64,000 nt of DNA from JBCCAG01 sp050330955. Its GTDB lineage: Bacteria; Cyanobacteriota; Cyanobacteriia; CAKZMO01. The position numbers were made by a program, and so were the translations under genes. Below, piece by piece: positions 43,525-53,415 of this stretch (position 1 is its first letter; every line of letters begins with the position of its first letter). Below the pieces are notes generated by a model, which saw only the letters and a program-made list of their open reading frames with translations, did no database searches and was not told the origin of the DNA. Where the stretch lies: NCBI GenBank assembly GCA_050330955.1, contig JBHJHJ010000084.1:1-64000 (forward strand). The letters run 5' to 3'.

Positions 43525-43620
43525 AACAATCCTCGTTACTCTAAAAACCAAAAGTATAAAATGCCGAGCACGCCTACGGCTAAACCCGAAGGGGCGATCG
43601 GCGTGACCTAATCCGCTGAA

Positions 43621-44706
43621 TCAGGCACTGACGTAGACTTTATCGTAGTAAGCCCGATACTCCTCTGAGAGCAGGGGTTTCCACCAGCTCTCGTGGCTCA
43701 GGTACCACTCGATGGTGCGGCGCAAGCCGTTGTCTACCGTTTCCTGAGGCGTCCAGCCTAGCTCGGTTTTGATCTTTGTGGCGTCGATGGCGTAGCGGCG
43801 ATCGTGACCAGGGCGATCTTTAACAAAGGTAATCAGGTCTTGAGAAGGATGCACCGGCAGATCGGGGGCCAGCTCATCCATAAGCTGACAGAGCTTATGG
43901 ACTAAGTCGATATTCTTGACCTCATTGTTGCCGCCGACGTTGTAAGTTTCCCCGGGGGTGCCCTTGTGGATTACCGTGTCCAAGGCGCTGCAGTGATCAC
44001 CCACGTAGAGCCAGTCCCGCACATTTTGCCCGTCGCCGTAAACCGGCAGGGGTTTGCCCAAGAGAATGTTGATGCACATCAGGGGAATCAGCTTTTCGGG
44101 ATAGTGGTAGGGCCCATAGTTGTTGGAGCAGTTCGTAATCAGGGTGGGCATGTGGTAGGTGTGGAAGTAAGCCCGCACCAGGTGATCGCTGCCTGCTTTA
44201 GAAGCCGAATAGGGGCTGTTGGGCGTGTAGGGGGTGGTCTCGGTGAAGGCGGGATCATTGGGGCCGAGGGAGCCGTAGACCTCGTCGGTGGAGACGTGCA
44301 AGAAGCGGTAGTCCTGAGGTTTGCCCTGATTCATCCAGTATTGGCGAAAGGCCTCTAGCAGGGTGAAGGTGCCAACGACGTTGGTCTGTACAAACGCACC
44401 GGGCCCCAGAATAGAGCGGTCCACGTGGGACTCTGCGGCAAAGTGGGCAACGGTGTCAATCGCCTCTTCAGTGAGCAGCGCATCGACAAGGGCGCGATCG
44501 CAAATGTCGCCTTGAACAAAGCGCAGGTTGGGGTTATCTTCCAGGTCGGATAGGTTGGCGCGGTTACCGGCGTAGGTGAGGGCGTCAAGCACGACAACGC
44601 GATCGCTGGGGTACTGGGCGCACCAGTGATGAACAAAGTTAGAGCCGATGAAGCCTGCACCGCCCGTGATGATGATGCGGCGGGATTTGCGTGTGGATTG
44701 TGTCAT
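43621..44706 (-). CDS. rfbB: dTDP-glucose 4,6-dehydratase
   Basis: 361 residues from ATG 44706, preceded by GAGGACTATCA; an upstream GTG would overlap rfbA. NAD motif ITGGAGFIGSNFVHHW, FAAESHVDRSI, STDEVYGSLG, catalytic YSASK and NNYGPYHYPEKLIP are all present. It converts dTDP-glucose to dTDP-4-keto-6-deoxyglucose in dTDP-L-rhamnose synthesis. Length matches the family. It lies ten bases after rfbA in the operon rfbC-rfbD-rfbA-rfbB. Confidence 0.95.
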   Translation of the reverse strand: MTQSTRKSRRIIITGGAGFIGSNFVHHWCAQYPSDRVVVLDALTYAGNRANLSDLEDNPNLRFVQGDICDRALVDALLTEEAIDTVAHFAAESHVDRSILGPGAFVQTNVVGTFTLLEAFRQYWMNQGKPQDYRFLHVSTDEVYGSLGPNDPAFTETTPYTPNSPYSASKAGSDHLVRAYFHTYHMPTLITNCSNNYGPYHYPEKLIPLMCINILLGKPLPVYGDGQNVRDWLYVGDHCSALDTVIHKGTPGETYNVGGNNEVKNIDLVHKLCQLMDELAPDLPVHPSQDLITFVKDRPGHDRRYAIDATKIKTELGWTPQETVDNGLRRTIEWYLSHESWWKPLLSEEYRAYYDKVYVSA

Positions 44707-44716
44707 TGATAGTCCT

Positions 44717-45790
44717 CTACACCAGCTCAACTTGGGAGTCGTCACCAATCATGAAGCGCAGGGCGCGGGGTCTCTGGGGCGCTTCTGTCAGCTTCGCGCG
44801 CTGGCCAATGAGGCTATCTACAATGCGCTGATGAATGCCAGCTACCTTAGCGCCGTGAAGCAGAACGCTGTGCTCTAAGTCCGCCTCGATCAGGCAGCTT
44901 TCGTCGGCAATGCTGCTGTAGGGGCCGATGAAGCAATTTTCTAGATGGCAGTTCTCGCCGATGACCACGGGGCCGCGCACCGTGCAATTAATCAGCTTAG
45001 AGTTTTGACCGATTTTAACGCGGCCAATCACCTGGCTGGCTTCGTCCACGTCGCCCAGGTTGTCCGCCACTAGGCAGGTATCCAGGATAATGCGGTTGGC
45101 CTCCAGGAGATCGTCTTTCTTTCCAGTATCCAACCACCAGCCGTGAAGCTCCACGGATTCCACAGACTGCTGCCGCTCAATCAAATTTTGAATGGCGTCG
45201 GTAATTTCTAGCTCGCCCCGCGCCGAGGGCTGGATCTGGCTGATGGAGTTGTGTACCTCGGGGGAGAATAGGTATACGCCCACTAGCGCTAGGTCAGAGG
45301 GGGGAACTTTGGGCTTCTCCACCAAGCGAAGAATGCGTCCGTTTTCGTCTACCTCAGCCACACCAAATGCGGTGGGGTTGGGGACGCGGCGCAGCAGGGT
45401 TAGGGCGTCGAGCTGGCGCTCCTTAAACTTGGCGCAGAAGTCGTGTAGGCTACCCTCAATCAGGTTGTCGCCTAGGTACATGACGAAGGGGGTGTCACCC
45501 AAAAATGGCTGCGAGATTTTGACGGCGTGGGCCAGGCCAGCGGGCTCATCCTGCAGGATGTAGGTGATCTTAGCGCCAAAGCGATCGCCGTTGCCGGTTT
45601 TTGCCTTGATCTCGCCGCCAGTTTCAGGACTGATGACGATGCCGATATCGGTAATGCCTGCGGCAACGATGGACTCGATACCGTACCAGAGGATAGGCTT
45701 GTTGGCTACAGGGACGAGCTGCTTAGCGCCAGTGTAGGTCAGAGGACGCAGACGAGTTCCCCGACCTCCTGAGAGGATGAGTGCTTTCAT
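44717..45790 (-). CDS. rfbA: Glucose-1-phosphate thymidylyltransferase (long form)
   Basis: 357 residues, ending in a hexapeptide-type left-handed helix (VIGENCHLENCFIGPYSSI), as in the long RmlA/StrD-type enzymes rather than the 290-residue RmlA. Nucleotidyltransferase signature LSGGRGTRLRPLTYTGAKQLVPVANKP and EPAGLAHAV are seen (shortened here). It makes dTDP-glucose from glucose-1-phosphate and dTTP, the first step of dTDP-rhamnose synthesis. It starts 14 bases after rfbD. Confidence 0.92.
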   Translation of the reverse strand: MKALILSGGRGTRLRPLTYTGAKQLVPVANKPILWYGIESIVAAGITDIGIVISPETGGEIKAKTGNGDRFGAKITYILQDEPAGLAHAVKISQPFLGDTPFVMYLGDNLIEGSLHDFCAKFKERQLDALTLLRRVPNPTAFGVAEVDENGRILRLVEKPKVPPSDLALVGVYLFSPEVHNSISQIQPSARGELEITDAIQNLIERQQSVESVELHGWWLDTGKKDDLLEANRIILDTCLVADNLGDVDEASQVIGRVKIGQNSKLINCTVRGPVVIGENCHLENCFIGPYSSIADESCLIEADLEHSVLLHGAKVAGIHQRIVDSLIGQRAKLTEAPQRPRALRFMIGDDSQVELV

Positions 45791-45804
45791 AGTAGTAGCG
45801 ATAG

Positions 45805-46689
45805 TTATGAGGTATAGAATTCTACGAGCATTTGCCGAAGACTGTGCCGCCAGTGGGGCGGCGTGCCAATGAGACCAGCAATCTTCTGTCCAGATAACAC
45901 CGAGTAGGCGGGCCTTTCAGTGGGTGTGGGCCACTCCGCTGTCGTAATGGGGACAACTCGCTTGATTTGTAGTGGTGCCCCCTGGGTCTTGGCCTCCTCA
46001 AAAATAGCAACGGCAAAGTCATACCAGCTTGCCACGCCGCTGTTGGTGAAATGGTAAATACCAGGACTAACCGGCTGATCGGAGGCATTGCGCTGGAGCA
46101 GTTGGGCGATCGCGGCAGCGATATCCCCGGCCCAGGTTGGCGTTCCGACCTGATCGGCCACAACTTTCACCTCATCGCGCTCTGCTCCCAGTCTCAGCAT
46201 AGTTTTGGCGAAGTTGCCTTTGCCTTTGGCGCCGTAGACCCAGGCGGTACGCAGAATGATGTGATTGTCGCAGGATTGGCGAACTCCGTCTTCCCCAAGC
46301 AGCTTAGACCTACCGTATGCGCCCAGGGGCTGGGGCAAATCATTTTCCCGGTAGGGTGAGCTAGTTTTGCCGTTGAAGACGTAGTCCGTTGAGATGTGCA
46401 CTAAGGTGCTGCCCAAACGCTGGCTCTCTTCTGCCATCACCGCTGGGGCAATGGCGTTCACCGCGTTGGCAAGCTCCACTTCCGATTCCGCTTTGTCCAC
46501 TGCGGTGTAGGCAGCGGCGTTGACGAGGATATTAGGCTGGGCGGCTCGAATGGCCTCGCGCAACGCGTCGACGTTAGTGAGATCGAGTTCCTGGCGTCCC
46601 AGGGCGGTGATATCGCCAACCCCGGCTAGCGATCGCCACAGCTCTTGGCCGACCTGGCCGTTACACCCAATCAGTAAAACATTGGTCAT
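45805..46689 (-). CDS. rfbD: dTDP-4-dehydrorhamnose reductase
   Basis: 294 residues. GCNGQVGQEL is the cofactor-binding loop, followed by VNAAAYTAVDKAE, HISTDYVFNG, the catalytic YGRSKLLGE, and RTAWVYG. It performs the last step to dTDP-L-rhamnose using NADPH. The start overlaps the end of rfbC by four bases (ATGA), showing translational coupling. Confidence 0.95.
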   Translation of the reverse strand: MTNVLLIGCNGQVGQELWRSLAGVGDITALGRQELDLTNVDALREAIRAAQPNILVNAAAYTAVDKAESEVELANAVNAIAPAVMAEESQRLGSTLVHISTDYVFNGKTSSPYRENDLPQPLGAYGRSKLLGEDGVRQSCDNHIILRTAWVYGAKGKGNFAKTMLRLGAERDEVKVVADQVGTPTWAGDIAAAIAQLLQRNASDQPVSPGIYHFTNSGVASWYDFAVAIFEEAKTQGAPLQIKRVVPITTAEWPTPTERPAYSVLSGQKIAGLIGTPPHWRHSLRQMLVEFYTS

Positions 46690-47231
46690 GGGTATACCTC
46701 AGCACTTTTAAAGGATTGACCGGCCATGTCCTTTTTCGATAAAACTGGGTCTTCCGATAGAGGCCAGCGAATGTCTACATCAGGATCGTTCCATAGTATG
46801 GAGCGCTCGTGCTGAGGGGCATAGAAGTCGGTTGCTTTGTACAGCACCTCGGCCACGTCTGACACCACGAGAAAACCGTGGGCAAAGCCAGGTGGAATCC
46901 ACAATTGATGCTTGTTTTCAGCCGAAAGCAGTCTCCCGACCCATTGACCATAGGTCGGTGAGCTTCGGCGAATGTCTACGGCTACGTCATAAATTGAGCC
47001 CACGACGGCGCGGACAAGCTTACCTTGAGGCTGCTCAATTTGGTAGTGGAGTCCCCGCAGCACGTGCTTAGCAGAGCGCGAGTGGTTGTCTTGAACAAAA
47101 GATAAATTGATGCCTATTTTATCGACAAAGGCCCGCTCGTTATAGCTCTCAAAGAAGAAACCGCGATCGTCTCCAAAGACTCTAGGCTCGATTAAAATAA
47201 CCTCTGGAATCTCGGTTGGCGTAACATCCAT
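46686..47231 (-). CDS. rfbC: dTDP-4-dehydrorhamnose 3,5-epimerase
   Basis: 181 residues. EPRVFGDDRGFFFESYNE, the catalytic histidine in HVLRGLHYQ, and WIPPGFAHGFLVVSD are classical RmlC motifs of the cupin fold. First gene of the rhamnose operon. The spacer upstream is AT-rich (47232-47310) and probably holds the operon promoter. Confidence 0.95.
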   Translation of the reverse strand: MDVTPTEIPEVILIEPRVFGDDRGFFFESYNERAFVDKIGINLSFVQDNHSRSAKHVLRGLHYQIEQPQGKLVRAVVGSIYDVAVDIRRSSPTYGQWVGRLLSAENKHQLWIPPGFAHGFLVVSDVAEVLYKATDFYAPQHERSILWNDPDVDIRWPLSEDPVLSKKDMAGQSFKSAEVYP

Positions 47232-47681
47232 TATTCTTTTAGCTTTAGAAATTAATATCCCTGTTAATCCACCCTATTTTAAATAGTAAATCCTTTTCAG
47301 GGAAAAAACTTTCTAAAATAGTTCAGCTTATTGCTGCAGCTCGCTCAGCAAATTTCAGGCGAACTGCTTACTATCTATCGGTATGAATTAGAAGATAGGA
47401 TTTGTTTAACGTCGCGCTGTTGAACCTATTATTAAGGTTCCCAACACTTCTGCATGAATTATCAGCGATTTAGGATAACTTGCAGCTGTTTCAGCACAAC
47501 CTTTATCCATGCTTTACAGGGAAATTGGGGCATTTATAGCCCCGATGAAGGTCTATTGCGTCAGGCCGGCTGCTGAGGACGATAGGTACAGCGGTCAGTC
47601 AGCAAGCTCAGCCTGAGCTGCTGGTTCGGGGAGACTTCTGATAGTACCTGCTCAACCCATGCCGGTTGTTGCGCAGAGCAG
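47232..47681. other. Intergenic region with promoter-like AT-rich part and a hairpin
   Basis: 450 bases without a gene. The first 80 bases, before rfbC, are AT-rich and suit a promoter on the minus strand. Near the other end AGCTCAG (47605-47611) pairs with CTGAGCT (47613-47619), extended by CAGC/GCTG, 60 bases after the stop of the lipoprotein gene. It may act as a terminator, although no T-run follows. Confidence 0.4.
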
Positions 47682-48431
47682 CTACTGCAAGTATTGCCTA
47701 GAGCTCAGCGGCATGGTGGTTCGGCTCGCTGCGGCTGACTGTCCGAGTTGGCCAGCTAGATCCTGGCTGGGGACAATGGACGGAGGGCTTTCGCGATCGC
47801 CGACATAGCGAGCGATGTTCGCACGCTTGAGCTCTTCTGCCGCAATTTGGGCTGGAGCAGGGATTGTAAGCACGCTGCGCGCCGCTAGATACTTATCTCC
47901 CGCTGCGGTCTGTTGGGCTATGTCTGGAGTACCTCCTTGAGCAAGCCTGTTTTCAGGATCGCGGGCACCCACTGGATCTAGAGTGGCGATGAATGCGACT
48001 TCTGACGAGGGAGTGAATGTGGTCTCTAACAGGGCTTGGTCAATCTGCCAGAGCTCCTGAGGCGATGCGAGTCCATCCCACTGCCAAATCTGAAGCGTCG
48101 CTCGCCACTCCCCGTTGGCAACGGGAGCAAATTGCCGGTCAAGCAGAGAATAAATAGGTGTAGGGGCGGAGTCTTCCGATGTGAGATTGCGAACGGCAGT
48201 AATGGTCAAAGTTGCATCATTGAGAAGTGTGGCCTCACCCGAAACGAGATAATGTCCGGGCTGACCTGAGGGCTCAACGCTGCGAATTGCAATATTGGAT
48301 GCACTTTCAGAGGTCAATACTGTCGGCCTAAAGGAGCATCCTACCAGGGACACTGATGCTAAAAAGGTAAGGACAAAGACGATAAAAATACGGCCAAAAA
48401 GCACTCTCTTGATGTGACTTATTATACTCAT
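47682..48431 (-). CDS. Putative lipoprotein of unknown function
   Basis: 249 residues. The N-terminus has a basic start (MSIISHIKRVLFGR), a hydrophobic stretch and a lipobox LVGC (Cys32). The mature part has a beta-rich region (HYLVSGEATLLNDATLTITAVRNL, WRATLQIWQWDG) with Ig-like character, then a disordered tail. It stands between the rhamnose operon and the cellulose cluster and may be an envelope component of that region. No family named. Confidence 0.65.
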   Translation of the reverse strand: MSIISHIKRVLFGRIFIVFVLTFLASVSLVGCSFRPTVLTSESASNIAIRSVEPSGQPGHYLVSGEATLLNDATLTITAVRNLTSEDSAPTPIYSLLDRQFAPVANGEWRATLQIWQWDGLASPQELWQIDQALLETTFTPSSEVAFIATLDPVGARDPENRLAQGGTPDIAQQTAAGDKYLAARSVLTIPAPAQIAAEELKRANIARYVGDRESPPSIVPSQDLAGQLGQSAAASRTTMPLSSRQYLQ

Positions 48432-48888
48432 TCTTTTTGCCTGCGTTTAATGTTGAGAGAGCAGTGTAATTCTGTATTCTCTAAAATTGATGATGACTGC
48501 GTTGAGATAACCGCGTTGAATAAACCCCTTGAGACAATATCTAGAGCTTGAAGAACTTTGCTGCGCACACAGTATGCAAAGCCCCCGATGTATTAGCACC
48601 CTTGCTATATACTCTCAAGTTATTCAGAATTTCAGGATGTCTCCAGGACTGTTGGAAAGTTTCTGTGGCGCTAGTTGATAAGACATATACAGCACTTAAA
48701 GCAGACTGTCATCTACTGCTGATCAGGTTCAGTATCGTTGCTAAAAGCTTTCAACAAAGCTAGGACTTTAGACCATAAATTTCGAGAAAATCCATATTAG
48801 GTTTTCATAAACCGCTGCTGATTGTGCGGACGCGATCGCTTTCTAGCGTTATTAGAGAGTGAATACTTAGCCTGAATTAGCAAATCCG
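48432..48888. other. Intergenic region upstream of the cellulose cluster
   Basis: 457 bases between divergent genes. A 71-codon plus-strand frame (48548-48763) has no ribosome site or recognisable composition. The stretch is comparatively AT-rich and probably holds the promoters of the lipoprotein gene and the cellulose cluster. No specific operator was identified. Confidence 0.4.
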
Positions 48889-50913
48889 ATGTCTAGCCCC
48901 TCTAATACCAGTGATTCGATTGCTTATTTAACCTGTGTGGGATTAGGAATTTTTGCGGCTTTGGGTCAAAAGCCCGCGTACGCTGACATGGTCAACCTAG
49001 AGGATTTGGGTTACCCGTACCCAGACACCAGTCAGTCTCAGCCGCTTGACCTGCCGACAGCGACGGCCTTTTGGGAACAGCACAACGGTCTGACAGACGC
49101 ATCAGTTCCCGCGAGCGAACAAAGCGCGACCCTACCGAGGCTTGAACCGCTAGACACGCTGGCGTCTAGTCAGTCCACGTCAGAATTAGCCTATTCTCCA
49201 GAGAATCTTTTCAACCGCCCTGATTTTGACGAGGACAGCAGCCCTGGTCGGGACAGGGATGGCGTTCTAGCACGAGCGGTCGAGCCCCAGCACTTCAACG
49301 CGACTGACTCATTTGCTTTTCTACCCTCTAGCGCTGCCCCACTAGCTCAGCCGGAGATTACACCGCCGGATTTACCGATAGCAATATCTGAGCTAGCGCA
49401 GTCGGTTGACGTGCTTCAGGAGGAAGTCGATGCGCTCGGGCACCAGCTTGCCGTATTCGATCACAGCGCCTTGAGCAGTGCGCCCAATAATGCGGCTAGT
49501 CGTGAGCCCAATAGTGTGCCCAGTAATGCACCCAGCGGTGAGTCCAGCGGCTACCCTGCGTACATGGCGATCGCGACCCCGCCTTCAATTCCAGTGGTTA
49601 CCGTCCCAGCTCATCAGCAAGCTATCCCCGAGTTGCAAGCAGAGCCGCTGGTCAATCCGACGGTAGAGCCACAGCCCACCCAGAGAGACTTTAACGCGGC
49701 TGACAACTTTACATATCTACAAGCTGCCCTGCCTGAAAGATCTGAACTCGGCGGGATTGAGGTCATCGAAACGGTTCCGACTGGGGCAATCGAGATTGCC
49801 CAGTCACCAGCACTGCTCCCACCTGTCGCGACTCCGCCTGCGGTGGACATAACCGAATCGCCTGTTGTGCAAGAATCTGACGTCTTAGCGCAAGCCGTCG
49901 AGCCGGCTCCTCCCTCAAGCCGGGCTGCTGACTTGGTCGATCCGAATCGGGCCATCACCGACCCCATCGTCAATTTCCAGGCCGCTTTTCTTTTCCAAGA
50001 TGACGACCTCTCTGCCCGGGGAAGGCTGACCGGAATTTATCCAATTACGTCTTACTTGCTGGTGGGGGGCTCAATTGACTTAACCGAGGGAGATGCCTTT
50101 GTCGACTCTGAGCTAGAGGGCGTCAACATTAACGAACTCTATGTGACTGTCGCACCGCCTAGCGTTCCCAACCTACGCTTCACCCTAGGCCAAATTGACC
50201 TCACCTCATATTTTGACCGCAACAGCTTTGCAAAGGATGCGGTCACCCACTTCTTTAACCCTATTTTCCAGACGAATCCAGCCCTAGCCACTAGCGGCCT
50301 GGGATCTCGTCAAGGGATTTTGGCCAACTGGGCGGTGACGGATGACATTAGGCTGGCGGTGAGTGGATTTTCATCTGACCGCAGCATCAGTGATTTTGAG
50401 CTAGACGCTGTCGCTGCTGAAGTGGGCGTCCGGGTCGGCAACGGCATCATTCGCGCCACCTACGTCAACGGTGAGGAATCTGGCGCCAACGACGGACCCG
50501 CCGACATCTTTAGTCTCGATCGGGGAGAGGGTGATTTTGGGGTTGAGGAGGGCGATCGCGAAGAGGCATTTGGCCTTAACGCAGAGTACTTCATTCCTGA
50601 AATTAACCTTGGCCTGTTTGCGCGCTACGGCCACTACAGCAATTCAGACGCCGACTTTGACGCCGATACCATCAGCGGCGGCCTCAACTTCCTGGACGTG
50701 TTTATCGAGCGCGATCGCCTCGGTCTGGCCTACGGCCAAAATTTGGTAGGCGGCGATGGCGACGACGTTGACAACTCCGATGCCTTAGAGCTGTTCTACG
50801 ACTTTCCCATTCAGCGCAACCTGCGGGCGGGCTTTACGCTGCAGCAGCGAGATGACTTCAGCGAGACCGTGGTCGGATTCCGGATCAGAAGCGACTTCAA
50901 CATTTTGCCCTAG
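48889..50913 (+). CDS. Outer-membrane beta-barrel protein of the cellulose cluster
   Basis: 674 residues. A signal-like N-terminus (to PAYA) is followed by a disordered Pro/Ser/Glu-rich region (to about 350) with a short coiled coil (SVDVLQEEVDALGHQLA). From about 360 there are alternating strands typical of a barrel: NFQAAFLFQDDDLSARGRL, RFTLGQIDLTSYFDRNSF, GLFARYGHYSNSD, ending FRIRSDFNILP. The composition resembles cyanobacterial porins of the OprB type. It lies 92 bases before the TPR protein gene in the same direction. By position it could supply the export pore that the BcsC-like protein lacks. Confidence 0.7.
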   Translation: MSSPSNTSDSIAYLTCVGLGIFAALGQKPAYADMVNLEDLGYPYPDTSQSQPLDLPTATAFWEQHNGLTDASVPASEQSATLPRLEPLDTLASSQSTSELAYSPENLFNRPDFDEDSSPGRDRDGVLARAVEPQHFNATDSFAFLPSSAAPLAQPEITPPDLPIAISELAQSVDVLQEEVDALGHQLAVFDHSALSSAPNNAASREPNSVPSNAPSGESSGYPAYMAIATPPSIPVVTVPAHQQAIPELQAEPLVNPTVEPQPTQRDFNAADNFTYLQAALPERSELGGIEVIETVPTGAIEIAQSPALLPPVATPPAVDITESPVVQESDVLAQAVEPAPPSSRAADLVDPNRAITDPIVNFQAAFLFQDDDLSARGRLTGIYPITSYLLVGGSIDLTEGDAFVDSELEGVNINELYVTVAPPSVPNLRFTLGQIDLTSYFDRNSFAKDAVTHFFNPIFQTNPALATSGLGSRQGILANWAVTDDIRLAVSGFSSDRSISDFELDAVAAEVGVRVGNGIIRATYVNGEESGANDGPADIFSLDRGEGDFGVEEGDREEAFGLNAEYFIPEINLGLFARYGHYSNSDADFDADTISGGLNFLDVFIERDRLGLAYGQNLVGGDGDDVDNSDALELFYDFPIQRNLRAGFTLQQRDDFSETVVGFRIRSDFNILP

Positions 50914-51004
50914 CCAAATTTACTAATGCCCTGAGTGCCCTAGGGCTCTTGGTATATAGCCTTATCAACGCATTTTTATACACCGTAACTCAGTCATTTG
51001 CCCT

Positions 51005-53320
51005 ATGAAATGGACAGTACCTGTGACGCGTCGGCGACGATCGTCCCTTCTTGGAACACTGCTTAGCATTGGTCTGCTCAGCCACGGGCTGGCGATCATT
51101 CCCATGGCCCTGCAAGCGCAGGTCCGCGCCCAAAGCGCCTCTGCCTCCGTGGCTCAGGGCTACACCTATTTGAACCGAGGCTGGGTCGACGGGGCCATTG
51201 AGATTTTTCAGCGGGCGCTGCAGGCCAACCCCCAGTCGGTGAACGCTCAGCTGGGTCTGGCGATCGCCTATCGCCGCGCAGGCCGCGATGCGGAGGCGTT
51301 TCAGGCCTACCAGAACGTGGTCGCCCTAGATCCGAATAATCAGCTCGCGCTGTATGCCTTGGGAGTTTTGGGCGGCTATCGCCCCGAATGGCAAGTGCGC
51401 GGCATCGAGGCGCTGACCCAGCTCCTGCGCCTAGACCCCAGCAGCGCCCAGGCCCGGCAGCAGCGCGGGCTACTCTATCTCTATCAGGGCCAGTTTGAAG
51501 CAGCCGTCGCGGACTATGAAGCTGTACTGCAGACCAGTCCTTCGCCAGAAGCCCTCGCTGGTGCAGCCCAGGCCTTGACCTACAGCGGCAGACACAGCGA
51601 CAGCGTTGCCCTATTCGAGCGCTACCGAGCCACTGGCGCTTCACTCAGTGCGGGAGAAGCGATCGCCTATGGTTTGGCGCTGCGGGAGACGGGGCAAAGT
51701 GCCCAGGCTGTGACCATGCTGGAGCAGGTGCTCCGGACACAGCCCAGCCAGACCAGTGCCAGCCTACAGCTCCGGGGGGCGTTAGCTTCGGCCTATGCCG
51801 CCAATGGCCAGCTTAACGAGGCGACGACAACGCTAGCACCACTGCGAGGCCGGGGCGATACGCGATTGATTTTGTCCCGTGCCTACATGGACCTGGCCCG
51901 CTATAGCGGTAACACCGCCTACGAGCAGGCCGCTGCCGCCCTCTATCGCAGCGTGCTCGACGATCCGACCAACCTCAATGCAGGTCGGGCACGGGAGATC
52001 GCAGATGCCCTCAGCGGCATCTCCGGCCAGCAAACGGTAGCGCTAGATGTGTACCGTCAGCTGAGCCAGCAGTATCCCAACGACGTCGAGATCCAGGTGC
52101 GACAGGCGCTGCTAGAGCAGCAGACCCAGCAGGCCTCAGGAGAAGCCGTCGCCTCTCGGCTGCTGCAGCTGATTGCGTCAGCGCCGCCTGCTGAACAGGC
52201 GGCGATCGCCCGCAGCCTGGTGCAGACCACCTCCCCTGACCCCGCGCTGCTGCCGGTCTACACCCGCCTAGCCCAAGCTGGGATAAATGAACCTTTCCTC
52301 TACTACCGCACGGCGCAGATTTTAGCCGACCAGGGCAACTACGATGCCGCTCGCAATGCAGTGGCCGCATTCGACAGTGCCCGCCCCAGCCAGAGTGAAC
52401 CTCTAGGCCTGCTTCTGCTGGCTGATATCGACCGGCGAGAGGGCGACCTGCAGGCTAGCGCCCAGCGTTACGAAGCGGTAATTGCCCGTCGGCCCCAGCG
52501 CGCCGTGCTCACGGGGGCACTTCAGGGCCTAGCCACCGTGCGAGCGGAGCAGCGACAGTTCGATGAGGCGATCGCCCTTTACGACCAGATTGTGGCCCTT
52601 AATCCCCAAGATGAGTCCAAGCAGTTAGGACGAGCCAGCCTGGCCTATGGCGCCGACCGAATCAGCCAAGCAGAGGCGGAAGCCGTCCTGACCCAGTGGC
52701 TGTCTCGCCATACGGCATCGGAAGCGCCCCCCGAGCTATTTAGCTTGGTGGGCGTGCTGCCTGCCTCAGCCACTCGGGAAGCCCTCTATGACCAGTTGCT
52801 TAGAGTCGATGGGGATAACGTTCCTGTGCAAATCCGCAAGATTCAGCTTGTGGCGAGCCGTGACCCTGACGCAGCGCGAGCCCAGGTGGATCAGCTTGTG
52901 GCCGAGAACCCAGACGATCTCAACGCCTACTTTGTGCGGGGTCAGATTGCCCAAGACTTAGGGGATTTGGGCGACGCCAGCGATGCCTACGCGGCCATCC
53001 TCAATCGCAGCCCGGACAACATTGGGGCGCTGCTGGCCTTGGGTGGGGTCGAATTTGAGCGGCGACGGTTTGCGACAGCAGAGCGAGCCTACAACCAAGC
53101 GTTAGACCTCGACCCCGGCAACCCTACCGCTCGGCGATCGCTGGCGGGACTTAACGCCTCCCAAGGGCGGCGACTCGCGGCGCTGGACCAGCTTGAAGAG
53201 TTGCAGTCGGAGCAGGCCGCTCAGGGCATCACAGACATCGATGTGGCCATCGAGATGCAGCGTATCCGCGAAGGATATTTGCTGCAGCGCGGCCTTGAGC
53301 CTTACTGGGAGCGGTTCTAG
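51005..53320 (+). CDS. BcsC-like periplasmic TPR protein without beta-barrel
   Basis: 771 residues. The signal peptide (MKWTVPVTRRRRSSLLG to ALQAQ) is followed almost entirely by TPR repeats (for example AQGYTYLNRGWVDGAIEIFQ, LGLAIAYRRAGRDAEAFQAY, AYNQALDLDPGNPTARRSLA), the organisation of the periplasmic part of BcsC. The C-terminal 16-strand barrel of BcsC is missing; the chain ends soon after the last repeat (QRGLEPYWERF). The upstream barrel gene may be the missing half. BcsC-type TPRs guide the cellulose chain through the periplasm. Confidence 0.75.
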   Translation: MKWTVPVTRRRRSSLLGTLLSIGLLSHGLAIIPMALQAQVRAQSASASVAQGYTYLNRGWVDGAIEIFQRALQANPQSVNAQLGLAIAYRRAGRDAEAFQAYQNVVALDPNNQLALYALGVLGGYRPEWQVRGIEALTQLLRLDPSSAQARQQRGLLYLYQGQFEAAVADYEAVLQTSPSPEALAGAAQALTYSGRHSDSVALFERYRATGASLSAGEAIAYGLALRETGQSAQAVTMLEQVLRTQPSQTSASLQLRGALASAYAANGQLNEATTTLAPLRGRGDTRLILSRAYMDLARYSGNTAYEQAAAALYRSVLDDPTNLNAGRAREIADALSGISGQQTVALDVYRQLSQQYPNDVEIQVRQALLEQQTQQASGEAVASRLLQLIASAPPAEQAAIARSLVQTTSPDPALLPVYTRLAQAGINEPFLYYRTAQILADQGNYDAARNAVAAFDSARPSQSEPLGLLLLADIDRREGDLQASAQRYEAVIARRPQRAVLTGALQGLATVRAEQRQFDEAIALYDQIVALNPQDESKQLGRASLAYGADRISQAEAEAVLTQWLSRHTASEAPPELFSLVGVLPASATREALYDQLLRVDGDNVPVQIRKIQLVASRDPDAARAQVDQLVAENPDDLNAYFVRGQIAQDLGDLGDASDAYAAILNRSPDNIGALLALGGVEFERRRFATAERAYNQALDLDPGNPTARRSLAGLNASQGRRLAALDQLEELQSEQAAQGITDIDVAIEMQRIREGYLLQRGLEPYWERF

Positions 53321-53415
53321 CTCCTGTTCTCCCTTCGCCCGCTTGCACAAACCTGTCTGTATAAATCTGTCTGTGTAAGCCCGTCCGCTGTATGTACTGT
53401 GTTGAGGTGATCGAG

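Noticed and set aside
48548..48763. 71-residue frame upstream of the cellulose cluster
   Set aside because: Composition is not protein-like and there is no ribosome site; likely promoter region.
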